From: an uncultured Eubacterium sp.
GTDB taxonomy: Bacteria > Bacillota_A > Clostridia > Lachnospirales > Lachnospiraceae
Direction: 5' to 3'
Assembly: GCA_910589045.1 (NCBI GenBank)
Contig: CAJUSH010000009.1
Coordinates: forward strand, 1 to 64,000
DNA length: 64,000 nt
Part shown: piece by piece, positions 1 to 7,351 of the stretch
How the letters are laid out: the number at the start of each line of letters is the position of its first letter
How positions within the stretch are numbered: the stretch's first letter is position 1
Translations under genes and position numbers: made by a program
Notes under the pieces: model-generated
Told to the model about the DNA's origin: nothing
Database searches by the model: none
Seen by the model: the letters and a program-made list of their open reading frames with translations, nothing else

Positions 1-340
1 AATCCTGCCAAATACAGTGTAGAGCTTTTTCAGACAGGCCGATAATTCAGACATGTTCTTTATGTATTCCTCTTTCAATCCACTCATGCTTGCATTTGCA
101 ATTGGTAAAGCATCTAATTCCGGTTATGCTTCCGGCCTGTCCTGCTTGCGCTCTCCCACGCTCCAAGTCGGGGTACTTCTCCGCCATATAGGCGTGAAAA
201 TCGTCCTGCCACTTTGTCAGATTGTCCCGGTTGCCTATGATTTCTTTGGCGCACAGGCGATTGTCTTTCCTCGTTCTGCACCCAGCCTGTTCCATAAGGC
301 TCTGAATGAAATGGCAGCAGCGGCCCGGAGGATAAATCGG
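1..340 (-). pseudogene. MobV/Pre-type relaxase, decayed fragment
   Basis: On the minus strand, around 120-290, one frame encodes a stretch containing RLCAKEIIGNRDNLTKWQDD and then an ERG motif. This matches the conserved region of MobV/Pre plasmid-mobilisation relaxases (a 'RLsAKeifGN..LtkxQddfh....DLERG' pattern). The reading then switches frame near 118-125, and a second frame continues to the window edge with a helical stretch (ANASMSGLKEEYIKNMSEL). No start codon or upstream metal-binding His motif is intact. I read it as the remnant of a mobilisable element with at least one frameshift. The family assignment comes from motif memory rather than a search, and the fragment continues beyond base 1. 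Confidence 0.55.
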
Positions 341-438
341 CGCTGAAACGGCTTGCAGGAAAATCGGACTTGCAAAAAAATCCAATCCCACAGCGGGGAC
401 GGTAATAAAAATCAGAGGTTGAATAGGAGGAAATAAAA

Positions 439-915
439 ATGTACATTGAAAAATACTGGTATAACTATATTGGAGGTACTGATGATAGCTTGACCTTGGT
501 GGACTATCTCTATGAAAAAGGCAAGACGGAACTTTCCCTAAGTGAGATATTCCATGATACTGGTCTTAGTAAGCTGAACTGGAACTTCCGCACCTCACCT
601 GATTTAGAATACACTTTTGAGGGCAGATGCCACGAGTTTTACTATGCCATTGATTTAATAACCGATTTGGCAGCACTTATCTTGGAAAGTAAAAAAAGCG
701 GCGGGTTTAACATAAAAGATTTATTTGCTGGAGAAAACCGGGAGTTGTTTGTGAAAATCACCGCCACACCGGAGGAAAATCAGGCAATAAATCGTGCTTT
801 GGAAGATTTCATCGCCACCCCTCTCGAATATGACCTCCATGAAATGGTAGATGATGACGATATGCTGGAAATGGCTCAAGCGTGCGAAAATCTCCGTAAA
901 GATTTGTTTGAATGA
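439..915 (+). CDS. Acidic hypothetical protein, orphan of a mobile element
   Basis: 158 residues, starting at ATG after an AGGAGG ribosome binding site at 426-431. I do not recognise a named domain. The protein is acidic and cytoplasmic-looking: no signal peptide or membrane segment, an N-terminal YIGGTDDSLTLVDYL motif, a central YYAIDLITDLAALILE helix and an acidic C-terminus (DDDDMLEMAQ). Its base composition is clearly more AT-rich than the genes to its right, and it sits next to a relaxase remnant, so it probably arrived with a plasmid or conjugative element. Proteins of this size in that setting are sometimes immunity or anti-restriction proteins, but nothing here proves either role. Confidence 0.75.
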   Translation: MYIEKYWYNYIGGTDDSLTLVDYLYEKGKTELSLSEIFHDTGLSKLNWNFRTSPDLEYTFEGRCHEFYYAIDLITDLAALILESKKSGGFNIKDLFAGENRELFVKITATPEENQAINRALEDFIATPLEYDLHEMVDDDDMLEMAQACENLRKDLFE

Positions 916-1150
916 TTTTCAGCTTACCAAAAAATAGCAAAGCCGGGAAAAATAAAAAACCGTACGCAAAAAGACACAGAAAATAGCGTCAGCCTGCGCT
1001 GCGGCAGGAAAAAAGAAAGGCACAGAGGCGGGTAAGCATCTAGGCATCATTCACAGCACCGGAGTAAAAGCAAGAACTTTATGTATGTCCTTTTCGAAAG
1101 AAAAATTATGAACTATCCTGTCGGCAAAGTAAGGAAAAGCTGTAAAAAAT
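916..1150. other. Non-coding stretch at the island edge
   Basis: No open frame with a ribosome binding site is visible. The first part is A-rich (916-1010). The rest has no recognisable element until the inverted repeats that begin at 1151. It probably contains the junction between the mobile-element remnant on the left and the core chromosome on the right, but I found no direct repeat or tRNA that would mark an attachment site. Confidence 0.4.
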
Positions 1151-1213
1151 GTTACTGTTCACTCCATATCCGAACTGTCAGTTACTGTTCACTCCGTGAC
1201 CGGTAACTGACAG
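1151..1213. repeat. Intergenic GTTAC-type inverted repeat (two copies)
   Basis: GTTACTGTTCACTCC occurs at 1151-1165 and again at 1181-1195. The second copy is the left part of a perfect hairpin: CTGTCAGTTAC (1175-1185) pairs with GTAACTGACAG (1203-1213) around a 17-base loop. Related copies are listed at 1311, 2860, 3831, 6971, 17477, 22653, 22766, 39670 and 51859. All lie between genes. Confidence 0.75.
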
Positions 1214-1310
1214 TCCGGACATGAAAATTTGCTTCGCGAAGTACAAACTGCAGTCTGAATCATGTTCTCCCGCAGCCATAGCGTGCCCCGGGGTACGCGG
1301 CAGATACGCG

Positions 1311-1330
1311 GCCCGGGTGTGAAAGTAACC
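1311..1330 (-). repeat. Intergenic repeat copy, inverse orientation
   Basis: GCCCGGGTGTGAAAGTAACC is the reverse complement of the GTTACTTTTCACACCCGG form seen at 2894 and 6971. It lies just upstream of the SOS-type promoter. Confidence 0.6.
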
Positions 1331-1361
1331 GGAAAAAAGTGTGAGGAAAATTTTTTAAATT

Positions 1362-1375
1362 CGAACTTGCGTTCG
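1362..1375 (+). promoter_or_regulatory. LexA (SOS) box 1
   Basis: CGAACTTGCGTTCG fits the Gram-positive LexA operator CGAAC-N4-GTTCG with perfect dyad symmetry in the half sites. It overlaps the -35 hexamer of the promoter at 1367-1395, so bound LexA would block RNA polymerase. Confidence 0.7.
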
Positions 1376-1395
1376 ATGACTTTTTATGTTATAGT
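1367..1395 (+). promoter_or_regulatory. Promoter of the radical-SAM repair gene
   Basis: A -35 hexamer TTGCGT at 1367-1372 and a -10 hexamer TATAGT at 1390-1395 are separated by exactly 17 bases. LexA box 1 covers the -35 and LexA box 2 lies just past the expected transcription start. Confidence 0.6.
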
Positions 1396-1402
1396 CATTG
1401 TA

Positions 1403-1414
1403 GAACAGATGTTC
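1403..1414 (+). promoter_or_regulatory. LexA (SOS) box 2
   Basis: GAACAGATGTTC matches the Bacillus-type core GAAC-RNRY-GTTC at every position. It lies 40 bases downstream of box 1, downstream of the -10 element. Two boxes bracketing one promoter suggest tight SOS repression. Confidence 0.7.
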
Positions 1415-1474
1415 ACAAATGTCAAGGCGCAATTTGAACAATCATCCTCACTTTTTTTAATCCGGGAGGCATTC

Positions 1475-2842
1475 ATGGAGCTTAGCATACATTCCGACCT
1501 GATGGAAAAGCTTGCCATCTTAACCGACGCAGCAAAATATGACGTCGCCTGCACCTCCAGCGGCGTGGACCGAGGCGGCAAAGGACACGGCATGGGAAAT
1601 GCCCTCGCACCCGGCATCTGCCACAGCTTTGCCGGTGACGGGCGATGTATTTCTTTATTAAAGATTCTCATGACCAACCACTGCATTTACAACTGCACCT
1701 ACTGCCAGAACAACTGCAACAACGATCTGCCCCGCGCCATATTTACGCCCGAGGAGATCTGTACCCTCGTGACACAGTTTTACCGCCGCAACTATATCGA
1801 AGGGCTGTTCTTAAGCTCCGGCATCGTCGGAAGCCCTGACCAGACAATGGAGCTTCTCTTTCAGACCCTCTATCTCCTGCGGACGCGCTATGATTTCAAC
1901 GGTTATATTCACGTCAAGGCGATCCCTGGGGCCAGTCCCCAGCTCATCGAATATACGGGCTACCTCGCCGACCGCATGAGCATCAACCTGGAGCTTCCCA
2001 CGGCGGAAGGCCTTCGCGCGCTGGCACCCTGCAAGAGCCGCAAAACGATCCTGCGCCCCATGCGCCAGATACAAAACGGTATTTCGGCAGGTGCCGGACT
2101 TGAAACCCGCGAGCTCTCCGCACCGTTGCGCCGCACCCTCTCGGCGGTGGCACGCTTTTCCGGTACAAATCCGGAAAAAAAGCGTTTTGTCCCGGCCGGA
2201 CAGAGCACGCAGATGATCATCGGTGCCACGCCCGAAAACGATTACCAGATCATGAAGGTCACGGAAAGTCTCTACGACCGTTTTGCCTTAAAGCGCGTAT
2301 TTTTTTCGAGCTACGTCAACCTCAGCGGAGACGGGATGCTCCCCGCCCCTACCGGCACACCCGCCCTGCTCAGGGAGCACCGGCTCTATCAGGCGGACTG
2401 GCTGCTGCGCTACTATCATTTCCGCGCGGATGAGCTGCTGAGCGAGACACGCCCCGACTTTAACGTATACCTGGACCCAAAGTGCGACTGGGCGCTCCGG
2501 CACCTCGAGCAGTTCCCGGTGGAGATCAACCGCGCCCCGTATCAGACGCTTCTGCGCGTGCCGGGCATCGGCTACGTCTCCGCCCGCCGCATCGTCGCCG
2601 CCCGAAAAAGCAGCCGCCTGGACTTTGCGGACCTGAAAAAAATCGGCGTCGTCCTGAAGCGCGCCCTCTACTTTATTACCTGCAGCGGACGCATGATGTA
2701 CCCGGTCCGCATCGAGGAGGATTACATTACCAGACAGCTTTTGGCTGACAAGACTCAGATTCCAAAGGAGGTCCGCCAGGCGGGCTATGAGCAGCTCTCT
2801 CTCTTTGACACGGTATTTCCGGGCACAGGCGCGGCGGTCTGA
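1475..2842 (+). CDS. Putative DNA modification/repair radical SAM protein
   Basis: 455 residues from the ATG at 1475, chosen because GGGAGG (1464-1469) precedes it at good spacing; an in-frame ATG at 1262 would lie upstream of the promoter and both LexA boxes. The radical-SAM iron-sulfur motif CxxxCxxC is C70, C74 and C77 (NHCIYNCTYC). The C-terminal part (around 345-410) is a helix-hairpin-helix DNA-binding region (LLRVPGIGYVSARRIVAARK). This matches the family known as 'putative DNA modification/repair radical SAM protein' (TIGR03916), which is paired with a DUF4130 protein, here the next gene. The LexA boxes support a role in DNA damage. The substrate and reaction are not established. Confidence 0.9.
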   Translation: MELSIHSDLMEKLAILTDAAKYDVACTSSGVDRGGKGHGMGNALAPGICHSFAGDGRCISLLKILMTNHCIYNCTYCQNNCNNDLPRAIFTPEEICTLVTQFYRRNYIEGLFLSSGIVGSPDQTMELLFQTLYLLRTRYDFNGYIHVKAIPGASPQLIEYTGYLADRMSINLELPTAEGLRALAPCKSRKTILRPMRQIQNGISAGAGLETRELSAPLRRTLSAVARFSGTNPEKKRFVPAGQSTQMIIGATPENDYQIMKVTESLYDRFALKRVFFSSYVNLSGDGMLPAPTGTPALLREHRLYQADWLLRYYHFRADELLSETRPDFNVYLDPKCDWALRHLEQFPVEINRAPYQTLLRVPGIGYVSARRIVAARKSSRLDFADLKKIGVVLKRALYFITCSGRMMYPVRIEEDYITRQLLADKTQIPKEVRQAGYEQLSLFDTVFPGTGAAV

Positions 2843-2859
2843 CGCAGCGCAAAGCCAAG

Positions 2860-2912
2860 GTAACAATGAGACCGAACGCAGAACCGTTTACGTGTTACTT
2901 TTCACACCCGGA
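2860..2912 (+). repeat. Intergenic repeat copy
   Basis: GTAACA at 2860-2865 and TGTTAC at 2893-2898 form inverted ends, followed by GTTACTTTTCACACCCGGA (2894-2912), the consensus seen at 6971. It sits between the radical-SAM gene and its DUF4130 partner. Confidence 0.6.
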
Positions 2913-3032
2913 CCGCACGCGAAGCACAAAAACACGGAGCGCACGGTTCCCCATCCGATGCATACGAAACGATACTGATGATGACTGACGATGATTGACG
3001 ATGATCAGAAAAGAATAGAAAGGATCCGATTT

Positions 3033-3818
3033 ATGTACACATATGTTTGCGAAAACTCTATTGACGGCATTCTCACCGGCGTTTACGACGCCTACGCGGA
3101 CAGGCATCCGCGAAACGAAATCCACCTGAATGCACGGGAACCGGAAAACCTCTCCCTCTTCACGCAGTACCTTCCGGTAAAGCCCGACCATGAAAAGGCA
3201 CTCAAGGTCGCACGCACCTTAAAATCCCGTTTCGGGCAGGAGTTTTACGAGACAATCTACCAGGCGGCCATGTCCGGTGACGTAAAGGGAAAAAGCACCA
3301 TGGACAAGGCGGACGCCATATACGGGACGATTTCACTCGCTCTCGCCTGCGGCGACGGCACAAAAACCCTGCTCTCACTCGGCGAGCCGTGCGTTTACCG
3401 CGTCTTCGAGCTGTGCCGTGCTACCGGCAAGGAAGCCATGCACCTGCTGGGCTTCGTACGCTTTCAGGAATTGGAAAACGGCATTCTCTTTTCCACCATC
3501 CATCCAAAGCATCATGTACTGCCGATTTTAGGGGAGCATTTCTCCGACCGGCTCCCCGAGGAAAACTTTATGATCTATGACGAAAACCGCCGGTCTGCCG
3601 TGCTCCATCCCGCACATAAGAGCTTTTTCCTCGCCGATACCGACCACCTTGATCTTTCGCAGACGAAGCGCTTTTCGTGCGAGGAAGCACAGTTTCAGAG
3701 CCTCTGGATCACGTTTTTCCGCAATATCACCATCGATGCGCGCAAAAACGCCGGCCTTCAGTCACAGATGATCCCCAGACGCTTTCAGCGTGATGTGCTG
3801 GAATTTCAGGCTTCCTAG
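3033..3818 (+). CDS. DUF4130 DNA-metabolism protein, partner of the radical SAM gene
   Basis: 261 residues from ATG 3033 with GAAAGGATC upstream; an earlier in-frame ATG at 2991 has no ribosome binding site. The protein matches the DUF4130 / 'probable DNA metabolism protein' family (TIGR03915), with the typical KALKVARTLKSRFG, KADAIYGTISLALACG, GFVRFQELENGILFSTIHPKH and HPAHKSFFL segments. In other genomes this domain is fused to a uracil-DNA glycosylase, which ties it to base repair; here no glycosylase domain is attached. It follows the radical-SAM gene on the same strand after 190 bases containing a repeat, so it is probably under the same SOS control by read-through. Confidence 0.88.
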   Translation: MYTYVCENSIDGILTGVYDAYADRHPRNEIHLNAREPENLSLFTQYLPVKPDHEKALKVARTLKSRFGQEFYETIYQAAMSGDVKGKSTMDKADAIYGTISLALACGDGTKTLLSLGEPCVYRVFELCRATGKEAMHLLGFVRFQELENGILFSTIHPKHHVLPILGEHFSDRLPEENFMIYDENRRSAVLHPAHKSFFLADTDHLDLSQTKRFSCEEAQFQSLWITFFRNITIDARKNAGLQSQMIPRRFQRDVLEFQAS

Positions 3819-3828
3819 CCTGATTTTC
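3807..3828 (+). terminator. Weak terminator over the DUF4130 stop codon
   Basis: CAGGCT (3807-3812) pairs with AGCCTG (3817-3822) around TCCT, followed by ATTTTC. The stem is short and overlaps the TAG stop at 3816-3818. Confidence 0.35.
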
Positions 3829-3830
3829 AG

Positions 3831-3855
3831 GTTACTTTTCTCCGTGAATAGTAAC
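3831..3855 (+). repeat. Intergenic GTTACT/AGTAAC hairpin
   Basis: GTTACT and AGTAAC ends enclose a short variant of the repeat family, with an inner TTC/GAA pairing. It lies directly left of the CIRCE element. Confidence 0.55.
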
Positions 3856-3860
3856 CGTTG

Positions 3861-3887
3861 TTAGCACTCATTTAAAAAGAGTGCTAA
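3861..3887 (+). promoter_or_regulatory. CIRCE element (HrcA operator)
   Basis: A perfect match to the CIRCE consensus: TTAGCACTC, nine bases, GAGTGCTAA. HrcA binds this dyad to repress class I heat-shock genes. It ends eight bases upstream of a TTGACA -35 hexamer and so controls htpG. Confidence 0.93.
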
Positions 3888-3894
3888 TTTTTTA

Positions 3895-3923
3895 TTGACA
3901 TTTACTTCCGCGCGCGTTAAACT
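3895..3923 (+). promoter_or_regulatory. htpG promoter
   Basis: Consensus -35 TTGACA at 3895-3900 and -10-like TAAACT at 3918-3923 (17-base spacer); TATACT at 3923-3928 is an alternative -10 with a long spacer. The CIRCE dyad lies just upstream. Confidence 0.6.
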
Positions 3924-4047
3924 ATACTGCAGGAACCGCTTCGAAGGCACTGCAGCCCGATCTGCGGCATAAAAGCGGCTTCTTTAAGCAGGCAATATCA
4001 GACCTTCGATAATCCGAACGAAAAACAAAAAACAAGGAGTGATTGCT

Positions 4048-6150
4048 ATGAGTGACAAACACGGAAGTCTTTCCATTAACAGCGAAAACATTTTTCCTAT
4101 CATCAAAAAATGGCTCTATTCCGATCAGGATATTTTTTACCGCGAGCTTGTGAGCAACGGCTGTGATGCCATTACCAAGCTGAAAAAGCTGGACATGATG
4201 GGTGAGTATGAACTGCCCGCAGACTACAAGCCGAATCTGCAGATTGTCGTAGACCCTGACAATAAAAAGGTTACGATCACAGACAACGGCCTTGGTATGA
4301 CGGCTGACGAGGTGGAGGAGTACATCAACCAGATCGCATTCTCCGGTGCGACGGATTTCATCAGCAAATATAAGGACAAGGCAAACGAGGACCAGATCAT
4401 CGGCCATTTCGGACTTGGCTTCTATTCTGCGTTCATGGTTGCCGACGAGGTGCACATCGACACGCTCTCCTATCAGAAGGACGCCAGCGCCGTTCACTGG
4501 GAGTGCGACGGCGGTACCGAGTTTTCCATGACAGACGGTATCAAGGAGGAGGTCGGCACGACCATCACCCTGTATTTAAATGAGGACTGTCTGGAGTACG
4601 CCAACGAATACCGTGCCCGGGAGGTTCTGGAAAAATACTGCTCCTTTATGCCTACCCCCATCTATTTGAGCAAGGCAAACGCACCGGAGGAGTACGAGAC
4701 GATCGATCCCGCCGACAAGCTTGATACCGATACCGTGATTGAGACGATCGTGGAGGAGGCAAAGACCGAGGAGAAGGAAAACGAGAACGGCGAGAAGGAA
4801 ATCGTAGAGATCTCCCCTGCGACGGAAAAGCTGAAAATCGTAAAACGCCCCGTGCCTTTAAACGACACTGCGCCCCTCTGGGCAAAAAATCCGAACGACT
4901 GCACCGACGAGGAATACCGCAAATTTTACCGCGACGTGTTCCATGATTACAAGGAGCCGCTGTTCTGGATCCACCTGAACATGGATTATCCGTTCAACCT
5001 CAAAGGAATTTTGTACTTCCCCAAGATTAACACCGAGTATGATTCCATCGAGGGTACGATCAAGCTGTACAACAATCAGGTATTCATCGCCGACAATATC
5101 AAGGAAGTCATCCCGGAGTTTTTGATGCTCTTAAAGGGTGTCATCGACTGCCCCGACCTGCCCTTAAACGTTTCCCGGAGCGCACTGCAGAACGACGGCT
5201 TCGTGAAAAAGATTTCGGAGTATATCACCAAGAAGGTTGCAGACAAGCTCATCGGCATGTGCAAGACCGAGAAGGAGAGCTACGAGAAATACTGGGATGA
5301 TATCAGCCCCTTCATCAAGTTCGGCTGCCTGAAGGACGAGAAGTTCTGCGACAAGATGAACGATTATATTTTGTTCAAAAATATTGACGATAAATACCTC
5401 ACTCTGCCGGAAATCTTAAAGCCCGTGGAGGAAGAAAAAACCGAAGGAGAGGATGCGGACGGCGCAAAGGATACCGACAGCGGGGATGACGCTTCCGCCG
5501 ATACCGGCAGCAAGGATGATGCCCCGGAGGAATACAGGGACGAGCGCTCCGTGATCTACTATGTGACGGACCGAAATCAGCAGAGCCAGTATATCAATCT
5601 GTTCCGCGAGCAGGGAACGGATGCCGTCATCCTCGACCACAACATCGACAGCTCCTTCATCACACAGCTTGAGCGCCGCAATGACAAATACAAATTCATG
5701 CGCATCGATGCCGATGTAACCGACACATTGACCGAGGAGACCTCCGACGGCGAATTGAAGGATGCAACCGATTCCTTAAAGGAAATCTTTACAGAAGCAC
5801 TGCATAACGACAAGCTCACCATCCAGGTACAGAAGCTGAAAAACGCCGACGTTCCCTCCATTATTACCTTATCCGAGGAAGGACGCCGTATGCAGGATAT
5901 GATGAAAATGTACTCCATGGGCGGTATGGGTATGGATGCTTCCATGTTCGGTGGCGATTATACGCTGACACTGAACTACAACCACCCGCTCGTACAGTAT
6001 ATTTTAAACAACAGGGAATCCGAGCACACATCGATCTTCTGTGAACAGCTTTACGACCTTGCCATGATCAGCAACCAGCCCCTGGCACCGGAGGCTATGA
6101 CAAAGTTCATGAAGCGCTCCAATGATATTATGATGCTGCTCACAAAATAA
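4048..6150 (+). CDS. htpG: Molecular chaperone HtpG (Hsp90)
   Basis: 700 residues from ATG 4048, preceded by AAGGAG at 4034-4039. It is an ATP-dependent homodimeric cytoplasmic chaperone. The N-terminal GHKL ATPase region shows FYRELVSNGCDA (about 30-41), the DNGLGMT lid motif (about 79-85) and GHFGLGFYSAFMVAD. The middle domain contains PLFWIHLNMDYPFNLKGILYFPK and NVSRSALQND. It is longer than the usual HtpG of about 620-630 residues because of two highly charged insertions, at about 235-265 (EEAKTEEKENENGEKE) and about 470-505 (acidic, Asp/Glu/Ser-rich). The CIRCE operator indicates HrcA control, whereas Bacillus subtilis htpG is not in the HrcA regulon. Confidence 0.97.
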   Translation: MSDKHGSLSINSENIFPIIKKWLYSDQDIFYRELVSNGCDAITKLKKLDMMGEYELPADYKPNLQIVVDPDNKKVTITDNGLGMTADEVEEYINQIAFSGATDFISKYKDKANEDQIIGHFGLGFYSAFMVADEVHIDTLSYQKDASAVHWECDGGTEFSMTDGIKEEVGTTITLYLNEDCLEYANEYRAREVLEKYCSFMPTPIYLSKANAPEEYETIDPADKLDTDTVIETIVEEAKTEEKENENGEKEIVEISPATEKLKIVKRPVPLNDTAPLWAKNPNDCTDEEYRKFYRDVFHDYKEPLFWIHLNMDYPFNLKGILYFPKINTEYDSIEGTIKLYNNQVFIADNIKEVIPEFLMLLKGVIDCPDLPLNVSRSALQNDGFVKKISEYITKKVADKLIGMCKTEKESYEKYWDDISPFIKFGCLKDEKFCDKMNDYILFKNIDDKYLTLPEILKPVEEEKTEGEDADGAKDTDSGDDASADTGSKDDAPEEYRDERSVIYYVTDRNQQSQYINLFREQGTDAVILDHNIDSSFITQLERRNDKYKFMRIDADVTDTLTEETSDGELKDATDSLKEIFTEALHNDKLTIQVQKLKNADVPSIITLSEEGRRMQDMMKMYSMGGMGMDASMFGGDYTLTLNYNHPLVQYILNNRESEHTSIFCEQLYDLAMISNQPLAPEAMTKFMKRSNDIMMLLTK

Positions 6151-6205
6151 TACCACGCCGCACCATTGCAGACGGTTTTGCCATCCGTAATGAAACATAC
6201 GAAAG

Positions 6206-6240
6206 CGGGAGCAGGATTTTAAAGTCCTGTTCTCCGTTTT
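6206..6240 (+). terminator. Intrinsic terminator of htpG
   Basis: CGG-GAGCAGGA pairs with TCCTGTTC-(T)-CCG: about 11 base pairs with one bulge and one G-T pair around TTTTAAAG, followed by TTTT. It lies 56 bases past the htpG stop. Confidence 0.65.
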
Positions 6241-6311
6241 CGATGGCGAAGCGGCAGTCGTCCGGATAGTCGGAACGGACATAAAACGAAGCGGCAAAAT
6301 ACGTGAACACA

Positions 6312-6893
6312 TCAGACGCATATTTTACCATAATCCCCTTCAAATACAATGCCCTTCATCCCGATCCGGATTGCCGCCTCCACATTTTCCGGGCGGTCAT
6401 CGATAAAAACGCACTCCTGCGCAAGAAGCCCGTAAGTCTCACACAGCAGCTCATAAATCCGCACATCCGGTTTGATAAGATGTACATCCGAGGATACTAA
6501 GATCCCGTCGAAAAGCTCACACCCGAAGCGCTCCGGGAAATATGTATGGAAGCGGTTGCAGGCATTCGAGAGCACGTACATCCCATAGCCCTCCTCCCAC
6601 CGTTTCCGGCAAAATTCCTTTGCTCCGGCAATCGGCTGCAGACAGATATCCCACTGCTCCACGCACGTTTTCAGCTTTCGGTGCAGCGTCTCAGGAAGCA
6701 GGGGCTTCACCCGCTCATAGCGCTGCTCGTTTGTAATCTCGCCGCGATCACCCATCTCCCACACCTCACCCTCAAAGAGATGCTTTAAAATCAGCGCCTT
6801 TTCCTCCTCATTCTCACAGGTCTGATTTAAAATCACAAAGGGGTCGTAAGCCAGCAGCACATTCCCCATATCCATCACGATATTTTTTATCAT
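6312..6893 (-). CDS. HAD-family phosphatase (YihX-like)
   Basis: 193 residues, with AAAGGA upstream of the ATG. It is a haloacid-dehalogenase-type sugar-phosphatase-like enzyme. Motif I is VMDMGNVLLAYD, with nucleophile D8; the second acidic position is Gly, as is usual in the YihX/'DLGNV' subgroup. Motif II is the VLSNA segment, the conserved Lys is in HLIKPD, and motif IV is FIDDRPENVEAA. The helical cap follows residue 20. Related enzymes hydrolyse glucose-1-phosphate, but the substrate cannot be fixed from sequence. It converges on htpG across the terminator at 6206-6240. There is no operon partner, because the next minus-strand gene starts about 100 bases upstream after a repeat copy. 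Confidence 0.88.
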   Translation of the reverse strand: MIKNIVMDMGNVLLAYDPFVILNQTCENEEEKALILKHLFEGEVWEMGDRGEITNEQRYERVKPLLPETLHRKLKTCVEQWDICLQPIAGAKEFCRKRWEEGYGMYVLSNACNRFHTYFPERFGCELFDGILVSSDVHLIKPDVRIYELLCETYGLLAQECVFIDDRPENVEAAIRIGMKGIVFEGDYGKICV

Positions 6894-6970
6894 TTTTATG
6901 TCCTTTCCTATCTGTGTTTATATATGAGCCGACCGCATACGCTCCGCGCCGGGGAGCTATGCCTTTTCCC

Positions 6971-6990
6971 GTTACTTTATACACCCGGAC
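6971..6990 (+). repeat. Intergenic repeat copy
   Basis: GTTACTTTATACACCCGGAC, a copy of the dispersed family. It lies between the HAD gene and the end of the MGMT-like gene. Confidence 0.6.
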
Positions 6991-6991
6991 T

Positions 6992-7330
6992 CTACAGCCG
7001 TTCCAGCTCCTCCATGGCGCGCCGTGTCCACTGATATTTTTTCAGATCCACCACACCGTCCCTGCAGGGTATCCCTTCTGCCTCCAGCAGCTCAACCTGA
7101 CGATTGCCCCCGCCAAACGCAAACGCAGCAGACACCTCCCCCAGACGGTTGACCACCCGAAAGCACGGTATATGCTCCGGGTCGGGATTCACATGCAGCG
7201 CATAACCGACCACGCGCGCCCAGCGCTTATTCCCGGCCAATGCCGCAATCTGCCCGTAGGTCGCCACCCGCCCTTTCGGAATCTGGCGCACGACCTCATA
7301 AATTTTTTCAAAGCTGCTCTCCTTCTCCAT
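6992..7330 (-). CDS. MGMT-family DNA alkyltransferase-like protein
   Basis: 112 residues from ATG 7330, chosen because AGGAGGG precedes it at 7-base spacing; a TTG 18 bases upstream is possible. It consists only of the C-terminal DNA-binding domain of O6-alkylguanine transferases: FEKIYEVVRQIPKGRVATYGQIAALAG is the winged-helix start. The active-site motif, normally PCHRV, reads IPCFRVV: Cys56 is present but the following His is Phe57. ATL proteins, which lack transferase activity, replace the Cys instead, so this protein differs from both standard classes. It may recognise alkylated bases or keep residual transfer activity. It follows the S24/S26 peptidase gene by 21 bases and is probably co-transcribed with it. 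Confidence 0.85.
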   Translation of the reverse strand: MEKESSFEKIYEVVRQIPKGRVATYGQIAALAGNKRWARVVGYALHVNPDPEHIPCFRVVNRLGEVSAAFAFGGGNRQVELLEAEGIPCRDGVVDLKKYQWTRRAMEELERL

Positions 7331-7351
7331 CTCCAGTCCCTCCTGCAAGTA

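Noticed and set aside
1475..2842. Radical SAM gene as a RiPP-modifying enzyme for the PqqD system
   Set aside because: It belongs to the DNA modification/repair radical SAM family, has a helix-hairpin-helix tail, lacks a SPASM domain and is SOS-controlled.
6140..6349. A 69-codon minus-strand frame between htpG and the HAD gene
   Set aside because: It covers the htpG terminator hairpin and overlaps both neighbouring genes. Part of it looks coding-like, but no start signal or known family was recognised.
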